64,000 nt of DNA, taken from positions 3,100,001 to 3,164,000 of the forward strand of contig NZ_CP113065.1 in assembly GCF_026625825.1 (NCBI RefSeq), written 5' to 3'. The stretch comes from Pseudoxanthomonas sp. SL93 (GTDB lineage Bacteria; Pseudomonadota; Gammaproteobacteria; Xanthomonadales; Xanthomonadaceae). The position numbers and the translations under genes are program-made. Of the stretch, positions 15,665-24,284 are shown one piece after another. Positions within the stretch are counted from its first letter, which is position 1, and every line of letters starts with the position of its first letter. The notes below the pieces were generated by a model. That model was not told where the DNA came from. It ran no database searches and was given only the letters and a program-made list of their open reading frames with translations.

Positions 15665-17056
15665 ATGGAATTTGCTAAGAACATCACCCGCGTTTCTGCG
15701 CTGGCCCTCGGTATCGCAGGCGTGCTGGCGTACGGCGACGTGCATGCCGCCGCCTTCCAGCTGAAGGAAAACAGCGTCAAGGCCCAGGGCCGTGCGATGG
15801 CCGGTGCGGCCTCCGCCAAGGGCGACGCCTCGGTCGTGGTCAACAACCCGGCCGTCATGTCCACCTTCACCGAGCGCACCCTGCAGGCCGACGTCACCGC
15901 GATCGACCTGTCCTACGAATTCGAAGGCAGCGGCACCGCCGCGACCGGCACCCCGTTCCAGCAGCCGCTGACCGGCGGCAACGGTGGCGACGCCGGTGAC
16001 GTGGCCGCCGTGCCGGCCGCGTCCTTCATCCTGCCGCTGAGCGGCGATTTCGAATACCTGACGCTGGGCATGATGATCAGCGCGCCGTTCGGCCTGAAGA
16101 CCGAATACGACGATGGCTGGAAGGGCCGTTACCACGCGCTGGAATCCGACGTGAAGATCGTCGACCTGACGCTGGCCGCCTCGCTGGAACTGAGCGACCG
16201 CTTCTCGGTCGGTGCCGGTTTCATCTACGAGCACGCCGACGTCACCCTGTCCAACGCCGTCGACTTCGGCACCATCATCTGCAGCCAGAACCCGGCCGCC
16301 TGCGTCACCCCGAGCCCGGCCGCCGCGCCGTTCGGCCCGCAGCGCAACGACGGTTTCGCCAGCATCAACGGCACCAGCAACAGCTTCGGCTGGATCGTCG
16401 GCCTGAACTGGCGCCCGACCGACAAGCTGTCGCTGGGCTACTCGCACCGCTCCGAGATCGACCATGAACTCGAGGGCGATTCGGTGTTCGTCGTGCCGGG
16501 CAACGTGCGTGCCGCCTTCGATGCCAATCCGCTCACGCGTCCGCTGTTCCGCAATGGCGGCGGCGGTGCCGACCTGACCACCCCGGCCATCGATGCCTTC
16601 AGCGCCACCTACTACGCCACCGACCGCTTCACCGTCATGGCCGAAGTGACGCGCACCGACTGGTCGTCGCTGCAGGAAATCCGCATCGAGTTCGACAACC
16701 CGGCGCAGCCTGATTCGGCCGAGGAGTACAACTGGGACGAGAACTTCTTCTACTCGCTCGGTGGCGAGTACAAGTTCAGCGATGCCTTCACCTTCCGCGC
16801 CGGCGTGGCCCGCGACGACTCCCCGGTGAGCCGTCCGTACCGCACCCCGCGCCTGCCCGACCAGGACCGCATGTGGTACTCGCTGGGCCTGACCTGGACG
16901 GTGTCCGAGCACTTCGAACTGAGCGCCAGCTACGTGAAGATCGACATCGTCGATACGCCCGAAGTGGACCTGACCACCAGCACCCGCGCACGCCTGGTGG
17001 GTGACTTCGAAGGCGGCGCCGACCTGTTCGGCGTGTCGATGCAGTACACGTTCTGA
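15665..17056 (+). CDS. OmpP1/FadL family outer-membrane transporter
   Basis: A 463-residue beta-barrel protein. After a signal peptide (about 1-28, ending DVHAA) comes AAFQLKENSVKAQGRAMAGAAS, resembling the FadL N-terminal hatch, and NNPAVMSTF, the classic NPA motif of the family. The C terminus ends in Phe (SMQYTF), as outer-membrane barrels do. The family lets hydrophobic molecules such as long-chain fatty acids cross the outer membrane; the actual substrate is unknown. GGAGAGATC precedes the ATG, and a strong terminator follows, so it is monocistronic. Confidence 0.93.
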   Translation: MEFAKNITRVSALALGIAGVLAYGDVHAAAFQLKENSVKAQGRAMAGAASAKGDASVVVNNPAVMSTFTERTLQADVTAIDLSYEFEGSGTAATGTPFQQPLTGGNGGDAGDVAAVPAASFILPLSGDFEYLTLGMMISAPFGLKTEYDDGWKGRYHALESDVKIVDLTLAASLELSDRFSVGAGFIYEHADVTLSNAVDFGTIICSQNPAACVTPSPAAAPFGPQRNDGFASINGTSNSFGWIVGLNWRPTDKLSLGYSHRSEIDHELEGDSVFVVPGNVRAAFDANPLTRPLFRNGGGGADLTTPAIDAFSATYYATDRFTVMAEVTRTDWSSLQEIRIEFDNPAQPDSAEEYNWDENFFYSLGGEYKFSDAFTFRAGVARDDSPVSRPYRTPRLPDQDRMWYSLGLTWTVSEHFELSASYVKIDIVDTPEVDLTTSTRARLVGDFEGGADLFGVSMQYTF

Positions 17057-17077
17057 TCGCAGCGCGAGACGAACAGG

Positions 17078-17107
17078 AAAACCCCGCCTCGGCGGGGTTT
17101 TCTTTTT
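17078..17107 (+). terminator. rho-independent terminator of the FadL gene
   Basis: AAAACCCCGCC/GGCGGGGTTTT stem followed by TCTTTTTT, 21 bases after the stop. Confidence 0.92.
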
Positions 17108-17129
17108 TGTGGGGTCCGTCCGTTCCGGA

Positions 17130-18083
17130 TCAGTAAGGCAGGCCGGCCACCGGCAGTTCGATCGACCACAGGCTGGCCGCGCCGGTCAGGAACAGCGTGC
17201 GCCGCGCGGGGCCGCCGAACGCCGCATTGGTGATGTTGGCATCAACACGGATCGTCGCCAGCACCTCGCCCGCCGGCGAGAACACGCGCAGGCGCTGTTC
17301 GCCATGCTCGGTGACGTAGACATTGCCGAGGCAGTCCACGGCCATGCCGTCGCCGCCCGAGACGCGTGCCAGATCCTTTCCCGGCCCGGGCACGCCATCG
17401 ACCAGCGCATAGGCGCGCAGCACGTCGCCGTCCGCGGTGCCGCCCACCACGTAAAGCGTGTCGCCATCGGGCGAGAGCGCGATGCCGTTGGGATTGCGCA
17501 GGCCCGCCTCGACCACCGTCGTCGTGCCGCCGTGGTGGCGGTAGACGCGCGTCTGCGACTGGCCGCCCGGTGCGGCCTTGCGCTGATAGTCCGGGTCGGT
17601 GAAGTAGAGGCTGCCGTCGGCGGCCATCACCAGGTCATTGGGCGAATTGAAGGGCTGGCCTTCGAAGCGGGACACCAGCGGTGTGCGTTCACCGGTCGGC
17701 AGGTCGATGCGCGCCACCTGCTTGCGGTCGTGCGTGGCGGCGATCAGGTTGCCCTTGGTGTCCAGGCCCAGTCCGTTGCTGCCGCTGTCCGCGACCACGG
17801 TCTCCCACCGGTCGGGCGGGGTGAAGCGGCGGATGCGCGAAGGAAAGCGACCGGTGTGCACGAAGTCCGACAGGTACAGCGCGTCGTCGCGCCACACCGG
17901 GCCCTCGTAGAGACGGTCCTGGTCGTCGTCGACCCGTGCGGCCTCCACGCGCTGGGCGACCAGTTCGCCGCTGGGCGCGATGCCGGGATCGGCGGGACAG
18001 ACCTTCTGCCAGGCCGAGGCATGCGCCATCGGGCTGGCGCACAGCGCGAGCAGGGCAAGGGACAGGCGGTGGTGACGCAGCAT
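17130..18083 (-). CDS. SMP-30/gluconolactonase/LRE family protein, exported
   Basis: A 317-residue protein with a signal peptide (MLRHHRLSLALLALCASPMAHA) and a six-bladed propeller of the SMP-30 type. Metal-site candidates are YEGPVW (Glu), NSPNDLVM (Asn), NPNGIALSPDG (Asn) and GDGMAVD (Asp). Family enzymes hydrolyse lactones such as gluconolactone or act on other cyclic esters; the substrate is not evident. GAGGATCGCC before the ATG at 18083 supports the start. The gene begins 13 bases after the diguanylate cyclase gene and is probably cotranscribed with it. Confidence 0.88.
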   Translation of the reverse strand: MLRHHRLSLALLALCASPMAHASAWQKVCPADPGIAPSGELVAQRVEAARVDDDQDRLYEGPVWRDDALYLSDFVHTGRFPSRIRRFTPPDRWETVVADSGSNGLGLDTKGNLIAATHDRKQVARIDLPTGERTPLVSRFEGQPFNSPNDLVMAADGSLYFTDPDYQRKAAPGGQSQTRVYRHHGGTTTVVEAGLRNPNGIALSPDGDTLYVVGGTADGDVLRAYALVDGVPGPGKDLARVSGGDGMAVDCLGNVYVTEHGEQRLRVFSPAGEVLATIRVDANITNAAFGGPARRTLFLTGAASLWSIELPVAGLPY

Positions 18084-18096
18084 GGCGATCCTCGGG

Positions 18097-19257
18097 TCAG
18101 GCGGGCAGCCAGCGTACCTCGATCCGGTTGCGTCCCTTGTGCTTGGCCTCATACAACGCCTCATCGGCCAGGCGCATCAGCGTGCTGTATTGCGCATGGC
18201 GGTTGGCGGTGAACGACATGCCCAGGCTGACGGTGATGCGGAACGAAGCCCCGACCGGGCTGAATTCCAGCCCCATCACCTGCTGGCGGATGCGTTCGGC
18301 CAGCGCCTGTGCGGTTTCCGCGTGCGTGTCCCGCAGCACCAGCATGAACTCCTCGCCGCCCAGCCGCGCGAACAGGTCATCGCTGCGGATGCAGCCGCGC
18401 ACCACGTCGGAGAAGCGCTGCAGCACCTCGTCGCCGGCATCGTGCCCGTGGTGGTCGTTGACCGTCTTGAAATGGTCCAGGTCCAGCGCGATCACCGCCA
18501 GCCCGTGTTCGGCCGAGGCCCACGGGCTGCGTGCCTGCAGTTCGCTGTTCAGGCCGCGCCGGTTGAGCGCGCCGGTCAGGGGGTCGAACAGGGCGCTCTG
18601 CCGCAACGGCTCGGCGGCGCGGAAACTGGTCAGCATCAGCATGCAGAAATTCAGCAGGAACCAGATCGACAGGTCCATGTTCACCCAGATGGGATTGGGC
18701 CCGTAGCTTCCCGTCAGCGCCGCCAGCAGATCATTGCCGTACAGCCACAGCAGCACGATGCAGCCTGCGATCATCAACCGGGCCGGCACGTGGTCCGGCG
18801 CGCTGCGCAGCGCCAGCAGGTGGCGGGCCACCAGCACCAGCACGATGACTTCGGTCGCGCTCATCGCCGCGCCCTGCGCATCCACGGTGCCGGCGAACAG
18901 CCAGCCGGCCATCGAGAAACCCATGCACAGCGGCAGCAGCGCGACTTCCCAGCGCCGCAGCGCGCGCTGCTGGACGAACTGGATCATCGACCAGGCAAGC
19001 CCCACCAGGCCGGCGCACGCCAGCAGGCCGCCGATGCCGGCGATGCTTTCGGCCAGGGTGGCGTCACCGGCGCGCGACAGCACCTGCGAGGTGCCGTCCA
19101 GCATGGCCGCACCCAGCGAGTAGAGGAAATGCGCCACGCCCCACGTGGCGATGCCGCGCACGCCGCGCGACACCTTGCCCACGTACCAGAAGAGCACCAG
19201 CAGCACTGCCGCAAGCACGCAGTCGCTGAGCAGCAGGTTGTAGAAATCCGTCGTCAT
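18097..19257 (-). CDS. membrane-bound diguanylate cyclase (GGDEF)
   Basis: A 386-residue protein: about seven membrane helices in residues 5-215, then a GGDEF domain (about 225-386). The signature is GGEEF, and RSDD sits exactly five residues before it, matching the RxxD inhibitory site that binds the product c-di-GMP. FDPLTGALNRR and DLDHFKTVND are the usual flanking motifs, so the domain looks active and feedback-inhibited. The N-terminal membrane region is not a sensor type I recognise. ATG at 19257; a GTG two codons earlier is also possible. Confidence 0.93.
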   Translation of the reverse strand: MTTDFYNLLLSDCVLAAVLLVLFWYVGKVSRGVRGIATWGVAHFLYSLGAAMLDGTSQVLSRAGDATLAESIAGIGGLLACAGLVGLAWSMIQFVQQRALRRWEVALLPLCMGFSMAGWLFAGTVDAQGAAMSATEVIVLVLVARHLLALRSAPDHVPARLMIAGCIVLLWLYGNDLLAALTGSYGPNPIWVNMDLSIWFLLNFCMLMLTSFRAAEPLRQSALFDPLTGALNRRGLNSELQARSPWASAEHGLAVIALDLDHFKTVNDHHGHDAGDEVLQRFSDVVRGCIRSDDLFARLGGEEFMLVLRDTHAETAQALAERIRQQVMGLEFSPVGASFRITVSLGMSFTANRHAQYSTLMRLADEALYEAKHKGRNRIEVRWLPA

Positions 19258-19395
19258 CCGCACCGGGCCGTCTGGCCATCAAGCTTCCTGTCGCCGGTTG
19301 AACGCAAAAAACAGGCTGGACCGGCAGGAACGCCGCGGACATGCTGCGTCATCGCCAGTGAAGGTTCAGCGACGCGGTTCGCGGAACGCGGAAAG

Positions 19396-19419
19396 GAAAA
19401 ACCCCGCCATGGGCGGGGT
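19396..19419 (-). terminator. rho-independent terminator of putA
   Basis: ACCCCGCC/GGCGGGGT stem (19401-19408, 19412-19419) with an ATG loop; on the minus strand it is followed by TTTTCC. It lies 40 bases after the putA stop. Confidence 0.85.
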
Positions 19420-19458
19420 CTTCCGGTGCAGCGTGAGGATGCGCGCGTGCGCGCGGCG

Positions 19459-22400
19459 TCAGTCGCCCAGCGTCAGCAGCGAGGCGTTGCCGCCGGCGGC
19501 CGTCGTGTTGACGGTGACCGTCTTCTCGGTGGCGAAGCGCGGCAGGTAGTGCGGACCGCCGGCCTTCGGTCCGGTGCCCGACAGGCCCTGGCCACCGAAC
19601 GGCTGCACGCCGACCACCGCACCGATCTGGTTGCGGTTGACGTACACGTTGCCCACCTTCACGCGCGAGGCGATGCGGTCGATGGTCTCGTCGATGCGCG
19701 AATGCACGCCCAGCGTCAGGCCGTAGCCGGTGGCGTTGATGGCGTCGATGACCTTGTCCAGGTCGTCGGCCTTCCAGCGCACGACATGCAGGGCCGGCCC
19801 GAAGATTTCCTTGTCCAGCTGCCCGAGCGACTTGAGTTCCCACGCACGCGGCGCGAAGAAGGTGCCGTGCGCGGTGTCATCGCCTGCGTTGGCCTGCTTG
19901 ATGAGACGCGCTTCGTTCGCCATGCGCGCGGCGTGGTCGTCGAGGATCTTCAGTGCATCGGCGTCGATCACCGGGCCGACATCGGTCGACAGCAGGCCGG
20001 GGTCGCCGACCTTCAGCTCGTCCATCGCACCGGCCAGCATCGTCATCACCTTGTCGGCGATGTCGTCCTGCACGAACAGCACGCGCGCGGCCGAGCAGCG
20101 CTGGCCCGCAGAGGTGAAGGCGGAGCCCATCGCGTCCTTCACCAGCTGTTCCGGCAGCGCCGAGGAGTCGGCGATGAAGGCGTTCTGTCCGCCGGTTTCG
20201 GCGATCAGGGTGGCGATCGGGCCTGCCTCACGGCCGGCGAGCGCGCGGTTGATGGCGCGCGCGGTGTCGGTGGAACCGGTGAAGGCCACGCCGGCCACGC
20301 GCGGGTCCTTGGTCAGCGCGGCGCCGACGGTGGCGCCGTCGCCGGGCAGGAACTGCAGCACGGCTTCCGGAATGCCGGCCTCATGCAGCAGCTTCACCGC
20401 CGCATGGCCGATCAGGTTGGTCTGTTCGGCCGGCTTGGCGATCACGCTGTTGCCGGCGGCCAGCGCAGCGCTCACCTGGCCCAGGAAGATCGCCAGCGGG
20501 AAATTCCACGGGCTGATGCAGACGAACACGCCGCGGCCCTGCAACTGCAGCTGGTTGGATTCGCCGGTAGGGCCGGGCAGGTGCTCGGGCGCGCCGAACT
20601 GCGCGCGTGCCTGGGCGGCGTAGTAGCGCAGGAAGTCCACGGCTTCGCGCACTTCGGCGACGCTGTCGGGGATGGTCTTGCCGGCTTCCTTCACGCACAG
20701 CGCGATGTAGTCGGGCAGGCGCTGCTCCAGCAGGTTCGCGGCGTGCTCGAGGATGGCGGCGCGGCTGGCGGCCGGCGTGCGGTCCCAGGCGGGCTGCGCG
20801 GCGACGGCGTTCGCCAGCGCCTTCTCGACGGTGCCGCTGTCGGCCGGCTGCCATTCGCCGACGGTCTGGCGGCGGTCGGCCGGATTGGTCACCGGCAACG
20901 CCGTGCTGGTGACGACGGCGCCCGGCACCAGCGGCGCGGCGCGCCAAGGCTTGACGGCGGCGTTGATGCGCTCGGCCAGTGCGCGCAGGTCGTTGTCGTT
21001 GGCGAGGTTGGCGCCCATGGAGTTGTTCCTGTCTGAATTCTGGATGGGAGCCGGCTGGCTCCGGAAAAGATCGACCGGCAGCGGGATGCGCGGGTGGGGA
21101 ATCGTGTCGAACCCGGACACGGTCTGCACCGGGTCGCGGATCAGGTCCTCGATGGCCACGTTCTCGTCGGTGATGCGGTTGACGAAGCTGCTGTTGGCGC
21201 CGTTTTCCAGCAGGCGGCGCACCAGGTACGGCAGCAGGTCCTCGTGCGAACCGACCGGCGCGTAGACGCGGCAGGGGATGTCGAGGCGGTCCTTCGGCAC
21301 CACTTCGGCATACAGGTCGTCGCCCATGCCGTGCAGCTTCTGGTGCTCGTATGCGCGTCCCTGTGCGATGCCACGGATGGCCGCGATGGTCTGCGCGTTG
21401 TGGGTGGCGAACATCGGGTACAGCGCGTCGCCGTGGTCGAACATGCGGCGCGCGTTGGCCAGGTACGACACGTCGGTGTTCGGCTTGCGCGTGAACACCG
21501 GGTAGCCCGGGTGGCCGTCGATCTGCGCGCGCTTGATCTCCGCGTCCCAGTACGCGCCCTTGACCAGGCGCACCGGCATGCGGCGGCCGGTGCGGCGGGC
21601 CAGGTCGGCCAGGAAGTCGATCACGTAGGGCGTGCGCTTCTGGTAGGCCTGCACGGCCAGGCCGTAGCCTTCCCAGCCGTCCAGCGACGGGTCGGAAAAA
21701 GTGGTTTCGATCAGGTCCAGCGACAGTTCCAGCCGGTCGGCTTCCTCGGCGTCGATGGTGAAGCCGATGCCGTAGGACTTGGCCAGCTGCGCCAGTTCCA
21801 GGATGCCCGGGGCCAGTTCCTTCATCACGCGGGCGCGCTTGGCGTGCTCGTAGCGCGGGTGCAGGGCGGACAGCTTGATCGAGATGCTCGGCGCGGCGAA
21901 GACATCATCGAAAGGCCCCGTCCGGCCGATCGCATGGATGGCCTTGCGATAGGCCTCCAGGTAGCGCGCCGCGTCCTTTGCGGTCAGCGCGCCCTCGCCG
22001 AGCATGTCGAACGAGTAGCGGTAGTCGGCGTTGTCGCCCTTGCGGCTGCGCGACAGTGCCTCGTCGATGGTCCGCCCCATCACGAACTGGTGGCCCATGA
22101 TGCGCATGGCCTGGCGCACGGCCAGGCGGATCACCGGCTCGCCCACGCGTCCGACCAGGCGCTTGAAGGCGCCGGGCACGTCGGCGCGGGTCAGGTCGTT
22201 CAGGTTGACCAGCCGGCCGGTCAGCATCAGGCCCCAGGTGGAGGCGTTGACCAGCACCGAGTCGCTCTGCCCGAGGTGTTTTTCCCAGTCGGCATCGCCC
22301 AGCTTGTCGCGGATCAGCTTGTCGGCGGTCTCCTGGTCGGGGATGCGCAGCAGCGCCTCGGCCACGCACATCAGCAGCACGCCCTCCTCGCTGCCCAGGT

Positions 22401-22680
22401 CGTACTGGCGCATGAAGGCTTCGATGGCGCCCTGGTCCTGGGCGCGGGCGCGGACCCGCTTGACCAGGTCGGAGGCCAGCTTCTGGGCGCGGATCTGCTC
22501 CTCGGACGGCAGGCGGGCCTGGGCCAGCAGTTCGCGCACATGTTCAGTTTCGTCGCGCAGCCAGGCCGCCGTGATCGCGGCGCGCAGTGCGCCGGGTTCC
22601 GGCGGCAGTTCGGCCGCGATGATGCGGCCCGGGAGATGCCCCGGAGCCTGATCTGCAAGGGGTTGCGGGTGATTCGTCAT
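19459..22680 (-). CDS. putA: bifunctional proline dehydrogenase / P5C dehydrogenase
   Basis: Oxidises proline to glutamate: an FAD-dependent proline dehydrogenase makes P5C, channelled to an NAD-dependent dehydrogenase domain. The PRODH barrel covers roughly residues 180-490 (LVKGAYWDAEIKRA near 370); the aldehyde dehydrogenase part covers about 560-1050, with IAETGGQN (Glu near 826) and the catalytic Cys in SAGQRCSAARV near 860. At 1073 residues and without an N-terminal ribbon-helix-helix segment, this is the bifunctional form and cannot repress its own gene as E. coli PutA does. Start at 22680 is chosen because homology begins shortly after. No regulator gene adjoins it. Confidence 0.96.
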   Translation of the reverse strand: MTNHPQPLADQAPGHLPGRIIAAELPPEPGALRAAITAAWLRDETEHVRELLAQARLPSEEQIRAQKLASDLVKRVRARAQDQGAIEAFMRQYDLGSEEGVLLMCVAEALLRIPDQETADKLIRDKLGDADWEKHLGQSDSVLVNASTWGLMLTGRLVNLNDLTRADVPGAFKRLVGRVGEPVIRLAVRQAMRIMGHQFVMGRTIDEALSRSRKGDNADYRYSFDMLGEGALTAKDAARYLEAYRKAIHAIGRTGPFDDVFAAPSISIKLSALHPRYEHAKRARVMKELAPGILELAQLAKSYGIGFTIDAEEADRLELSLDLIETTFSDPSLDGWEGYGLAVQAYQKRTPYVIDFLADLARRTGRRMPVRLVKGAYWDAEIKRAQIDGHPGYPVFTRKPNTDVSYLANARRMFDHGDALYPMFATHNAQTIAAIRGIAQGRAYEHQKLHGMGDDLYAEVVPKDRLDIPCRVYAPVGSHEDLLPYLVRRLLENGANSSFVNRITDENVAIEDLIRDPVQTVSGFDTIPHPRIPLPVDLFRSQPAPIQNSDRNNSMGANLANDNDLRALAERINAAVKPWRAAPLVPGAVVTSTALPVTNPADRRQTVGEWQPADSGTVEKALANAVAAQPAWDRTPAASRAAILEHAANLLEQRLPDYIALCVKEAGKTIPDSVAEVREAVDFLRYYAAQARAQFGAPEHLPGPTGESNQLQLQGRGVFVCISPWNFPLAIFLGQVSAALAAGNSVIAKPAEQTNLIGHAAVKLLHEAGIPEAVLQFLPGDGATVGAALTKDPRVAGVAFTGSTDTARAINRALAGREAGPIATLIAETGGQNAFIADSSALPEQLVKDAMGSAFTSAGQRCSAARVLFVQDDIADKVMTMLAGAMDELKVGDPGLLSTDVGPVIDADALKILDDHAARMANEARLIKQANAGDDTAHGTFFAPRAWELKSLGQLDKEIFGPALHVVRWKADDLDKVIDAINATGYGLTLGVHSRIDETIDRIASRVKVGNVYVNRNQIGAVVGVQPFGGQGLSGTGPKAGGPHYLPRFATEKTVTVNTTAAGGNASLLTLGD

Positions 22681-22815
22681 GGCTGCCAATCGGCCAGGGG
22701 AAGCCCGATAGTGTAGGCCTTCGCACCGTTGCCGAGAACGCATGAAGCTTGCCGCAATGCGGTGCGGGGGCTACCATTTAGCGGTTTTCCGCGGCCTCTG
22801 CGTGTGGCTGGCGAC

Positions 22816-23292
22816 ATGATCGAAGTGGTTCCGTCATCGTGGGGCGGACAGGGCGGGCGGCTCAGGCTGCGGCCGCCCAGGGCGCTGACGCGCCGCCAGT
22901 TCGTGATGCTGTTCGCCGCACTGTCGGGGGCGATGTGGGTCGTCGCGATGCTGGGCTGGTGGGGAGGCAATGCCTTCGCCCCGGTGTTCGCATTGCTGCA
23001 CTCGGGCATCGTGGCGGCTGCGCTCAGGGCACTGTGGCGCAGCGGCGAACGTGGTGAGGACATCAGCATCGGTCCGGAGGCGGTGGAAGTGAGCACCCCC
23101 CAGGCCGGACAGGTGTTCCGGGCGCATCCTTACTGGGTACGCCTGCGTATCGAGCAAGGTGGCGAAAGGATTTCGCTGGCGTCCAGCGGCAGGCAGGTCC
23201 AGGTGGGCAACTTCCTGGGACCGGCCGAGCGGCAGGAGCTGGCGGGCAAGTTGCAGGATTTACTGGCGGCCGCGAATGGCCGCAACCGATGA
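22816..23292 (+). CDS. DUF2244 family membrane protein
   Basis: A 158-residue protein with two membrane helices (about residues 32-52 and 56-75) and a C-terminal soluble domain containing HPYWVRLRI and VGNFLGPAERQELA, both typical of DUF2244. The family is frequently placed directly upstream of cytochrome c oxidase genes, as here, 18 bases before coxB; its role is not established. Start at the internal ATG (22816); the longer open frame adds residues not seen in the family. Confidence 0.85.
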   Translation: MIEVVPSSWGGQGGRLRLRPPRALTRRQFVMLFAALSGAMWVVAMLGWWGGNAFAPVFALLHSGIVAAALRALWRSGERGEDISIGPEAVEVSTPQAGQVFRAHPYWVRLRIEQGGERISLASSGRQVQVGNFLGPAERQELAGKLQDLLAAANGRNR

Positions 23293-23310
23293 CGCATTGG
23301 GGTCTAGGCA

Positions 23311-24249
23311 ATGACGCAAGTGAATGGTTACTGGAAGCGTTTGACGATGGCGTGCATGGTGCTGGCGATGCCGGCACTGGCGTGGGCGCAGTCGGCGGAC
23401 CCGAAGCCGTGGCAGCTGAACATGGGCAAGGGCGTGACCGAATCGGCCCGCCACGCCTATGACGCGCACATGATCGCGCTGTGGGTCTGCATCGTGATCG
23501 GCGTCATCGTGTTCGGCGCGATGGGCTATGCGATGTTCAAGTTCCGCAAGTCCAAGGGTGCGGTGGCGGCGCAGTTCAGCCACAACACCACGGCCGAGAT
23601 CATCTGGACCGTCATCCCGGTACTGATCCTGGTGGTCATGGCCTGGCCGGCGACCGCCAAGCTGATCGCCATGTACGACACCCGCGATTCCGAAATGACC
23701 GTCAAGGTCACCGGCTACCAGTGGATGTGGAAGTACGAGTACCTGGGCGAGGACGTGTCGTTCACCAGCCGCCTGGACCGTGAATCCGACCGCATCCGCC
23801 AGAGCGGCGAGCAGCCCGACCTGGCCAAGAACCCGCACTACCTGCTGGACGTCGACAACCAGCTGGTGCTGCCCACCAACACCAAGATCCGCTTCGTCAT
23901 CACCGCCGACGACGTGATCCACGCATGGTGGGTGCCGGCGCTGGGCTGGAAGCAGGACGCCATCCCGGGCATCGTCAACGAGGCCTGGACCGACATCAAG
24001 GAACCCGGCATCTACCGTGGCCAGTGCGCCGAACTGTGCGGCAAGGACCATGGCTTCATGCCCATCGTGGTGAAGGCCGTGCCGAAGGCCGAGTTCGACC
24101 AGTGGCTGGCCTCGAAGAAGCCCGCCCCGGCCGCCGCACCCGCTCCGGCCGCGCCGGTGGAAGAGGCCGCACCGGCCGACGCCACGACGGCCCCGGCCGT
24201 TGAAGCCGCCCCCACCGCCGAGACGCCCGCGCCGACCGCGCAGGGCTGA
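23311..24249 (+). CDS. coxB: cytochrome c oxidase subunit II
   Basis: Carries the binuclear CuA centre that takes electrons from cytochrome c. The 312-residue protein has a signal segment (about 8-26), two membrane helices (about 52-75 and 95-118) and a cupredoxin domain. CuA ligands are visible: His204 (DVIHAWWVP), then Cys239, Glu241, Cys243, His247 and Met250 in GQCAELCGKDHGFM. A 55-residue Ala/Pro-rich tail follows and has no heme-binding CxxCH, so electrons must come from a separate cytochrome c. First structural gene of the oxidase locus. Confidence 0.97.
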   Translation: MTQVNGYWKRLTMACMVLAMPALAWAQSADPKPWQLNMGKGVTESARHAYDAHMIALWVCIVIGVIVFGAMGYAMFKFRKSKGAVAAQFSHNTTAEIIWTVIPVLILVVMAWPATAKLIAMYDTRDSEMTVKVTGYQWMWKYEYLGEDVSFTSRLDRESDRIRQSGEQPDLAKNPHYLLDVDNQLVLPTNTKIRFVITADDVIHAWWVPALGWKQDAIPGIVNEAWTDIKEPGIYRGQCAELCGKDHGFMPIVVKAVPKAEFDQWLASKKPAPAAAPAPAAPVEEAAPADATTAPAVEAAPTAETPAPTAQG

Positions 24250-24284
24250 TCGACCGTCCGCATCAGCTGCAAGAGATTACGCAC

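Noticed and set aside
18082-21036. 984-codon forward open frame
   Set aside because: Runs antisense through the diguanylate cyclase and putA; no domain, composition of a shadow frame.
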